From: an uncultured Ruminococcus sp.
GTDB lineage: Bacteria > Bacillota > Clostridia > Oscillospirales > Acutalibacteraceae
NCBI GenBank assembly: GCA_902763365.1
Contig: CACWRT010000016.1
Coordinates: forward strand, 1-34,368
Length of the DNA stretch: 34,368 bases
Direction: 5' to 3'
Part shown: positions 7,439 through 13,628 of the stretch, piece by piece
Layout: every line of letters starts with the position of its first letter
Position numbering within the stretch: the first letter of the stretch is position 1
Translations under genes and position numbers: made by a program
The notes under the pieces: generated by a model
The model's database searches: none
What the model was told of the DNA's origin: nothing
Seen by the model: only the letters and a program-made list of their open reading frames with translations

Positions 7439-8299
7439 ATGGAAATGTGGTATACTGAGGAACAGACACAAAATGTCCGTTTCTCTATACGCTGTGATAA
7501 ACAAAAATACAGTGCTCAATCTGAGTTTCAGCGTATTGAAATTTTCAGCACACCCGAATTTGGCGATGTGCTTGTACTCGATGACCGGATAATGTTGACT
7601 ACAAAGGATGAGTTTATCTATCACGAGATGATAACCCATGTTCCCCTGGCAACTAATCCGGATATAAAGACTGTTCTTGTTATCGGCGCAGGTGACGGCG
7701 GTACAGTCAAGGAATTATCAAGATATAAAAGTATAGAACGTATCGATATGGTCGAAATAGACAGAATGGTGGTCGATGCCTGCAAAGAATTTCTGCCCTC
7801 CGTTTCTTCAAAACTCAGCGACCCGAGAGTTCATGTGTATATTGATGACGGGCTCCGTTTTGTTCGAGGGGTAGAGAATAAGTATGATCTGATAATCGTT
7901 GATTCCACTGATCCTATAGGACCCGGTGAAGGTCTTTTTACAACCGAATTTTACGGAAACTGCTACAAGGCCCTCAATGATTCGGGAATTCTTGTCAATC
8001 AGCATGAAAGCCCCTATTATAAGACCTACGCCCGCTCTATGCGTCAGGCTCATAAAAAAATAGTTGAGTTCTTCCCTATATGTAAGGTATATCAGGCTCA
8101 TATACCCACATATCCGTCGGGACACTGGCTGTTCGGCTTTGCTTCTAAAAAATATCATCCGCTCCATGATCTTGATGAGGGTGCATGGAACAGACTCGGA
8201 ATAGATACTCAGTATTATAACACAAGGCTTCACAAAGGCTGTTTTGCCCTTCCTACCTATGTTACAAAACAGCTCATGGAAGGCGAATTACACTCATAA
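7439..8299 (+). CDS. speE: Spermidine synthase SpeE
   Basis: SpeE transfers the aminopropyl group of decarboxylated S-adenosylmethionine to putrescine. The 286-residue protein has the typical N-terminal beta-domain and Rossmann methyltransferase-like core. Key motifs are DEFIYHEMITHVPL (58-70), VLVIGAGDGGTVKEL (79-93, donor-binding glycines 83-88), MVEID (104-108), YIDDGLRF (134-141) and the catalytic DSTDPIGPGEGLF stretch starting at Asp155. GGGAG at 7424-7428 is ten bases before ATG 7439. It probably uses the SpeD product. Related enzymes that act on other amines (thermospermine, aminopropylcadaverine) cannot be separated by eye. Confidence 0.93.
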   Translation: MEMWYTEEQTQNVRFSIRCDKQKYSAQSEFQRIEIFSTPEFGDVLVLDDRIMLTTKDEFIYHEMITHVPLATNPDIKTVLVIGAGDGGTVKELSRYKSIERIDMVEIDRMVVDACKEFLPSVSSKLSDPRVHVYIDDGLRFVRGVENKYDLIIVDSTDPIGPGEGLFTTEFYGNCYKALNDSGILVNQHESPYYKTYARSMRQAHKKIVEFFPICKVYQAHIPTYPSGHWLFGFASKKYHPLHDLDEGAWNRLGIDTQYYNTRLHKGCFALPTYVTKQLMEGELHS

Positions 8300-8321
8300 G
8301 TGACATGATTTTGTTTATTTT

Positions 8322-8362
8322 ACTTTTCGGATCAGACTCTGCTGATCTGCAAAAGTGTTTTT
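8322..8362 (+). terminator. Terminator or attenuator between speE and the dehydrogenase gene
   Basis: ACTTTT (8322-8327) plus GATCAG (8330-8335) pair with CTGATC (8342-8347) plus AAAAGT (8351-8356) around a small internal loop, and GTTTTT follows. A second possible stem joins GGGGA (8363-8367) to TCCCC (8386-8390). The pair could act as a simple terminator or an attenuator controlling the next gene. Confidence 0.55.
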
Positions 8363-8416
8363 GGGGAGATAAATTCAGAACTTTTTCCCCTGCAAACAGA
8401 CGAGGAGGTTATTAAA

Positions 8417-9616
8417 ATGGGAAAAGCATTGATCATCGGCGCAGGAGGCGTGGCAAGTGTTTGTGTTCACAAATGCTGTCAGAACCCTGATGTTTTTGAG
8501 GAAATCTGTATCGCCAGCAGAACAAAGTCAAAATGTGACGCCCTCAAAGCAAAACTTGAAGGAGGAAAAACAAAGATATCTACTGCTCAGGTAAATGCTG
8601 ACAACGTTGACGAGCTTATTGCACTTATAAATGAGTTCAAGCCTGATGTTGTGATAAATCTTGCTCTCCCCTATCAGGATCTTACAATAATGGATGCTTG
8701 TCTTGCAACAAAGGTAAACTATGTTGATACTGCAAACTATGAACCTCTTGATACCGCTAAATTCGAGTACAAGTGGCAGTGGGCTTACCGTGAGCGTTTT
8801 GAAAAAGCAGGTATCACTGCACTTTTAGGAAGCGGATTTGACCCGGGTGTAACAGGTGTATTCTCTGCTTATGCAATGAAGCATGAGTTTGACGAGATCA
8901 ATTATATAGACATACTTGACTGCAACGCAGGAGATCACGGCTATCCCTTCGCTACAAATTTCAACCCTGAAATAAACATTCGTGAGGTTTCCGCAAAGGG
9001 CAGCTATATCGAAGACGGCAAGTGGGTAGAAACTGAGCCTATGGAGATAAAGCGTGTATACAACTTCCCCGAGATAGGTGAAAAAGATATGTACCTTCTC
9101 CATCACGAGGAACTTGAATCTCTTGCGCTCAACATAAAGGGTATCAAGCGTATCCGTTTCTTCATGACATTCGGTCAGAGTTATCTTACTCATCTGAAGT
9201 GTCTTGAAAATGTCGGTATGACCTCTATTGAGCCAATAGAATTTGAGGGCAAACAGATTGTACCGCTTCAGTTCCTTAAAGCAGTTCTGCCGGATCCTGC
9301 TTCCCTCGGTCCGAGAACAAAGGGCAAGACTAATATCGGATGTATATTTATCGGAAAAAAAGACGGTAAAGACAAAACCTATTATCTTTACAATGTATGC
9401 GATCATGAGGAATGTTACAAGGAAGTCGGATCTCAGGCTGTATCCTATACAACAGGCGTACCCGCTATGATAGGCGCAGCAATGCTGCTCACAGGAAAGT
9501 GGAACAAACCCGGTGTACACAACATCGAGGAATTTGATCCCGATCCGTTTATGGATGATCTTAACAAGTTCGGTCTTCCCTGGAAAGAAAGCTTTGACCC
9601 CGAGCTTGTAGACTGA
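8417..9616 (+). CDS. Carboxynorspermidine/carboxyspermidine dehydrogenase (saccharopine dehydrogenase family)
   Basis: The 399-residue protein is of the saccharopine-dehydrogenase-like family that reductively joins aspartate semialdehyde to a diamine (putrescine or diaminopropane), giving carboxyspermidine or carboxynorspermidine. Visible are the N-terminal Rossmann motif ALIIGAGGVASV (residues 4-15), NLALPYQDLTIMDACL, the VDTANYEP segment, GSGFDPGVTGVFSAYA and the DCNAGDHGYPFATNFNP substrate-domain motif typical of the Lys1-like carboxynorspermidine synthase group. AGGAGG lies ten bases before ATG 8417. The usual partner, carboxyspermidine decarboxylase (nspC), is not next to it: a terminator follows. 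A plain saccharopine dehydrogenase is less likely given the polyamine context. Confidence 0.87.
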   Translation: MGKALIIGAGGVASVCVHKCCQNPDVFEEICIASRTKSKCDALKAKLEGGKTKISTAQVNADNVDELIALINEFKPDVVINLALPYQDLTIMDACLATKVNYVDTANYEPLDTAKFEYKWQWAYRERFEKAGITALLGSGFDPGVTGVFSAYAMKHEFDEINYIDILDCNAGDHGYPFATNFNPEINIREVSAKGSYIEDGKWVETEPMEIKRVYNFPEIGEKDMYLLHHEELESLALNIKGIKRIRFFMTFGQSYLTHLKCLENVGMTSIEPIEFEGKQIVPLQFLKAVLPDPASLGPRTKGKTNIGCIFIGKKDGKDKTYYLYNVCDHEECYKEVGSQAVSYTTGVPAMIGAAMLLTGKWNKPGVHNIEEFDPDPFMDDLNKFGLPWKESFDPELVD

Positions 9617-9654
9617 TTTTTACACTCATCTGCAATTTATGCCATTTTTACCCG

Positions 9655-9700
9655 AAAAGCTGCTTTTTTTACCACTTGTGCGTAGAGAGGCAGCTTTTTT
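9655..9700 (+). terminator. Intrinsic terminator of the polyamine cluster
   Basis: AAAAGCTGC (9655-9663) pairs with GCAGCTTTT (9690-9698), with a long loop, and the pairing arm ends in a T-run. Confidence 0.75.
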
Positions 9701-9755
9701 GTTATGATCAGGTTAGTAACAGTTCATTCTGAATAATTATATGAGGTGTATGATC

Positions 9756-10487
9756 ATGAAAATTTCTAAAAAAGGAAATGTTGTGGTGGCAATAATACTG
9801 TTTATAATCGGCGGCGGTATTCTGATGTTCTCGATAATGGGCTTTATAGGCGTAAATTTATTACAGGGTGATATTGAAGAACAAAAAAGAAACGCTTTAC
9901 CCGTTGAGGGTGTTGTATACGAACTCAGATATGATGACAGTATCAGGCATTACGTTGCGGATGTTGTATATGAAGTAAACGGTGAGCAGTATATCGTCAC
10001 TATTGACACTGCAACAAGCAAGGATGTTGAGGGTACTCCTATGACCGTATACTGCAATCCCGATAATCCCCTTGAGGTTGTAGACGAATGGAATACCAGG
10101 GAAACTTATAGTACTTATAAAGCAGGCTTTTTCATGCTTGCAATAGGTCTGGCATTTATTTTCGGAGGACTCAAGGCAGCTGGCGTTATAGGCGGTCCTA
10201 AAAAACAATACGACATTGATTACAGCAAGCATCCCAAGCCCTCATCTGTCCCGAATAAATACGATCCTACCATTCCTTACGGGCAGTCATCCAACCCATA
10301 CGATCCTAATACTTTGTATACCGGTGAGTCCCAAAGCTCATACGACCCCAATACTCCTTACGGAAGTCAGTCTTATAACTCATATGACCCGAATACTCCA
10401 TACAGTCAGTCAACAGATCAATATGATCCGAATGTTCCATACGGACAAAACAATTATAACAATTACAACAATAATAATCAGTACTGA
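9756..10487 (+). CDS. DUF3592-like membrane protein with YDPN-repeat tail
   Basis: The 243-residue protein has two membrane segments (about 9-33 and 122-143 of this start) flanking a small extracellular-type beta domain that matches the DUF3592 pattern: VEGVVYELRYDD, VADVVYEVNGEQY and a terminal VYCNPDNPLEVV. After the second segment comes a low-complexity cytoplasmic or surface tail with five spaced copies of a YDPN-x-PY-like motif separated by Ser/Gln/Asn-rich spacers, ending in an Asn/Tyr run. ATG 9756 is seven bases after GAGGTG (9743-9748); the upstream ATGs at 9741 and 9750 overlap or abut that site. Function unknown. It is flanked by terminators and so probably expressed alone. Confidence 0.75.
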   Translation: MKISKKGNVVVAIILFIIGGGILMFSIMGFIGVNLLQGDIEEQKRNALPVEGVVYELRYDDSIRHYVADVVYEVNGEQYIVTIDTATSKDVEGTPMTVYCNPDNPLEVVDEWNTRETYSTYKAGFFMLAIGLAFIFGGLKAAGVIGGPKKQYDIDYSKHPKPSSVPNKYDPTIPYGQSSNPYDPNTLYTGESQSSYDPNTPYGSQSYNSYDPNTPYSQSTDQYDPNVPYGQNNYNNYNNNNQY

Positions 10488-10500
10488 TAATGAATAATTA

Positions 10501-10544
10501 AAACCTCTTACGGAAGCTTGTTAAACTTCGTAAGAGGTTTTTTA
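10501..10544. terminator. Strong bidirectional terminator
   Basis: A 15-bp stem with one bulged G (10501-10516 with 10526-10540) is followed by a T-run on the plus strand and by TTTTAATTATT on the minus strand. It separates the converging 9756-10487 gene and the 10560-12224 lipoprotein gene. Confidence 0.9.
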
Positions 10545-10559
10545 ATTATTGTTTATGGA

Positions 10560-12224
10560 TCAGTTATTGATCATTTTTACGGTTATATTAGCTTTATATA
10601 CCGTATCTGTAGGATTGATATTGAATACAAGCTCGGTATTGACTTCCTTCCCGAATATCTTTATCTTCTGGTTCTGATATTCTGTTCTGATCTTCTCATC
10701 TTCACGTTCTTCTATACTTGACTGTGAGCTGCCCTGTGCAGAACTCTGGGATGATTCCTGGATAGATATTTCTTCTTCCTCTTCCGAGCTTTCCTGAACA
10801 GCATATTTCAGAAGAACTTCCTTATATCCGAATAGCGCAACAGCTTGTTTCTTGCACTGCTCGTTTATCTGTTTATAAAGTTCCTCCCTTTTATTATACT
10901 TAGCCTTTTCGACTGCACAGTTGGGAAGAGTAAACGTAAATCCTCTTAGGGTAAACTTATTATCCTTATCTTTTACACCGTTTATCTTGAGATATACATC
11001 ACCCGACAAAGTATCACTGTCAAATTCGTTTTTCCTTTCGGCAAGCACTTCGTAATCGTAAACAGTTTCACCGTTGTCAAAATACATTTCTTCAAGGTTT
11101 ATAGTATCACCGGAAGAATTTGCAAATGACGTTCTTCCGTAATTATCAAGTGGAGCACCGTAATTCAGCGCCTTATTGAAAAGGCTCTGCTGATTGCTGA
11201 GATCTGTAACGCCCACATCGCCTGTAAGCATATGACTCAGATCCAAAGTAGGTGTAAAAGGCTTATATGAGTGAAGTCCCCACTCAAATTTATTGTATCT
11301 GTTGTTTCTTGATATTTCGGTATCAAACAATACTATACGGAAAGCATAAGAGTATGAATTAGCATTCTTATTATATGTAAGCTTCCTTTGCAGTGTATAT
11401 GTGGAGTTAAAATCGTCTGTATAGAATTCCTTCTGGAAACTCAGTGTATCCGATGAATCATCATTATCAATCTTCTCTTCCATCTCACCTTCAACAAGGT
11501 AACGACCTACATCCTTGCCGAATACATTCATTACTGTATTAAGCATATCTTCCTGACCGAGTTTTGTATTTTTTACATTGAACTCATAAAACTCGGGGGC
11601 ATCATATCCTGTCGAATCGGTAGCATATCCGAATGATATTTCTACATTATCATCTGTAGGAGATACAGGCACATCCTTATTATCATTTCTGTATCCTACA
11701 AGATAATTTCTGCGGTAATATGCTACAAGCGTACCCTCATTTTCATACTCCTTGAAGGTTCTTCTTTCACTGTTATATTCTGCAAATTTTATATTTTTTG
11801 AAAGTACCTTATCTTCTTTAAGAAGCTTCTGTACCTTTGGAACATCAATTTTATACGATGGTAAAGCAATAGTACCTTTTATAAGCTGCAAATTTTTAAA
11901 AGGCTGTATAGTAGTATATGTACTGTTTTCAAATTTCAGATCCGACAGCTGCTTGAACTTCCAACCCATTTTCTCGGTTGTTACAGTTTTGGAATTTTCA
12001 CCCGCAGATCCTGAAGCTTCTTCGGATTCCTCAACGCTGCTTTGCTTATTCTTTTCGTTTTCCTGTACCTGATTTATAATTGACTCCTCATATGTAGGAG
12101 ACGATCCCTTGGAGTTATCACCATTGCCGGCTTCAGAATTTTCTCCGCAGCCTGCAAAAACTGCTCCCGAAAGCATTACAGCCGAAAGCAAAAATGCTAT
12201 ATTTCGTTTTCCTGATTTATTCAA
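10560..12224 (-). CDS. Large lipoprotein of unknown function
   Basis: I do not recognise the family of this roughly 554-residue protein. It begins with a lipoprotein signal peptide, KRNIAFLLSAVMLSGAVFAGC, whose Cys would be lipidated and anchored outside the membrane. A Ser/Glu/Asn-rich linker follows (about residues 24-80), then a long mixed alpha/beta region without known motifs, then a second acidic Ser-rich stretch (ESSEEEEE and QSSAQGSS) and a short terminal beta-rich part. TTG 12224 is preferred because AAGGGTGA sits five bases upstream; GTG 12233 lies inside that site. A perfect promoter precedes the gene. It is expressed separately from the alcohol dehydrogenase gene upstream. Confidence 0.75.
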   Translation of the reverse strand: MNKSGKRNIAFLLSAVMLSGAVFAGCGENSEAGNGDNSKGSSPTYEESIINQVQENEKNKQSSVEESEEASGSAGENSKTVTTEKMGWKFKQLSDLKFENSTYTTIQPFKNLQLIKGTIALPSYKIDVPKVQKLLKEDKVLSKNIKFAEYNSERRTFKEYENEGTLVAYYRRNYLVGYRNDNKDVPVSPTDDNVEISFGYATDSTGYDAPEFYEFNVKNTKLGQEDMLNTVMNVFGKDVGRYLVEGEMEEKIDNDDSSDTLSFQKEFYTDDFNSTYTLQRKLTYNKNANSYSYAFRIVLFDTEISRNNRYNKFEWGLHSYKPFTPTLDLSHMLTGDVGVTDLSNQQSLFNKALNYGAPLDNYGRTSFANSSGDTINLEEMYFDNGETVYDYEVLAERKNEFDSDTLSGDVYLKINGVKDKDNKFTLRGFTFTLPNCAVEKAKYNKREELYKQINEQCKKQAVALFGYKEVLLKYAVQESSEEEEEISIQESSQSSAQGSSQSSIEEREDEKIRTEYQNQKIKIFGKEVNTELVFNINPTDTVYKANITVKMINN

Positions 12225-12270
12225 AATGCTCACCCTTCATATTTGTCGAATTATAGAATACACCTCTTAT

Positions 12271-12299
12271 ATTATAGTTAAATTCCCGTTATTTGTCAA
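12271..12299 (-). promoter_or_regulatory. Consensus promoter for the 10560-12224 lipoprotein gene
   Basis: On the minus strand TTGACA (12299-12294) and TATAAT (12276-12271) are 17 bases apart, a perfect housekeeping match, about 50 bases before the start codon. Confidence 0.93.
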
Positions 12300-12405
12300 G
12301 AAACACCATTCACTGATATGATAAAGAAATTTACAAAAGAATGTGCATTTTGACAGCATTTTTCAGATTTGAACTATCATACCGAGCATTCTCACATAAA
12401 TACGT

Positions 12406-12437
12406 GGCAGTGCCGCAAAAAACATCACGACACTGCC
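12406..12437 (-). terminator. Possible terminator after the alcohol dehydrogenase gene
   Basis: GGCAGTG (12406-12412) pairs with CACTGCC (12431-12437), starting eight bases past the stop codon. The stem is followed by no clear T-run on the minus strand, so termination may be partial. Confidence 0.5.
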
Positions 12438-12444
12438 GTTATTA

Positions 12445-13611
12445 TCACAGGCTTTCTGCAAGAACCTGTTTTACTTCTTCCTTTGTAAGAACCTTATAGC
12501 CGCCTGTAAGAATGATCGTTGCCGATGTTATTCCGTCAAGCATTTCTTCGGTTGCGCCAAGTTCTCCTATCTTCATCGTAAGACCGAGGGTACGCATCCA
12601 GTTTTCCATAGCCTCAAGACCGGCATCTGCTGCCTGTTCATCAGTCATTTCTCTTGTATCTATTCCCCATACTTCCTTTGCAAACCTTGCAAATTTTTTA
12701 ATACCATAAGGCATTATCATCCTGTAATACGGTATAGATACAGCGGCAAGAGTCATTCCATGTGTAGCGTCTGTATATGCTCCCACAGCCTGTCCGAGCA
12801 TATGAACCATCCAGTCTGTGGTCTTTCCTCTCGAAATAAGCGTATTAAGAGCCCATGTAGCTGTCCACATTATATTAGATCTTGCTTCATAATTTTCGGG
12901 GTCTTCTATTGCAATAAGAGAGCTGTGTACTACAGACTTCATCAAGGCTTCTGCAAGATAATCGCTTGTGTTATCGTCATCGCCGGAAAAATACTGCTCA
13001 CAGATATGATTAAAAATATCGTATATGCCTGCTACCATCTGACGCTTTGGCAGGGAGAAGGTGAATTTCGGATTAAGTATCGAAAACTTCGGCATTACAT
13101 TTTCACCAAATACATGACCTATCTTGAGTTTCTGCTCATGGTTTGTAATTACAGAACCGCCGTTCATCTCAGAACCTGTTCCAGCCATAGTAAGAACACA
13201 TCCGACCGGAATTATCTTACAATCCGGCTCTTCAAACCTGATATAATACTTCTCCCAGGGATCTTCTCCGCAATACGCCGAAACAGAAACGCCCTTTGCA
13301 TAATCGCAGCATGAACCTCCGCCGACTGCAATTATCAGATCAACATTATTTTCCCTGGCAAGCTTTGCACCCTCTCTTAGCTTATCTGCTGTGGGATTAG
13401 GCATTACTCCGCTGTCCTCAACAATAGTTTTACCGTTTTCTTTCAGTATTTCTATAACGCTGTCATATATTCCGTTCCTTTTTATCGAACCTCCTCCATA
13501 AACAAGCTGTACAACCGGTCCGTATTTCGGAAGCTCCTCATTGAGATATTTTAATGAATCATCTCCGAAATACAGCTTTGTTGGATTTGAATAGCTGAAA
13601 TTACCTAACAT
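12445..13611 (-). CDS. Iron-dependent alcohol dehydrogenase (butanol dehydrogenase-like)
   Basis: The 388-residue cytoplasmic enzyme belongs to the type III iron-containing alcohol dehydrogenases, reducing aldehydes with NAD(P)H during fermentation. Signatures in order are the nucleotide-binding GGGS at 97-100 within IIAVGGGSCCDYAKG, TMAGTGSEMNGGSVITN (141-157), and the four metal ligands Asp198, His202, His270 and His284 in GIYDIFNHICEQYFS, DWMVHMLGQ and DATHGMTLA. All four ligands are present. The overall sequence resembles the BdhA/YqhD branch; the physiological aldehyde is not determined. It starts 17 bases after the upstream sensor gene, with AAAGGA as ribosome site, so the two form an operon. 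Confidence 0.9.
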   Translation of the reverse strand: MLGNFSYSNPTKLYFGDDSLKYLNEELPKYGPVVQLVYGGGSIKRNGIYDSVIEILKENGKTIVEDSGVMPNPTADKLREGAKLARENNVDLIIAVGGGSCCDYAKGVSVSAYCGEDPWEKYYIRFEEPDCKIIPVGCVLTMAGTGSEMNGGSVITNHEQKLKIGHVFGENVMPKFSILNPKFTFSLPKRQMVAGIYDIFNHICEQYFSGDDDNTSDYLAEALMKSVVHSSLIAIEDPENYEARSNIMWTATWALNTLISRGKTTDWMVHMLGQAVGAYTDATHGMTLAAVSIPYYRMIMPYGIKKFARFAKEVWGIDTREMTDEQAADAGLEAMENWMRTLGLTMKIGELGATEEMLDGITSATIILTGGYKVLTKEEVKQVLAESL

Positions 13612-13628
13612 AATGATCTGTCCTTTCT

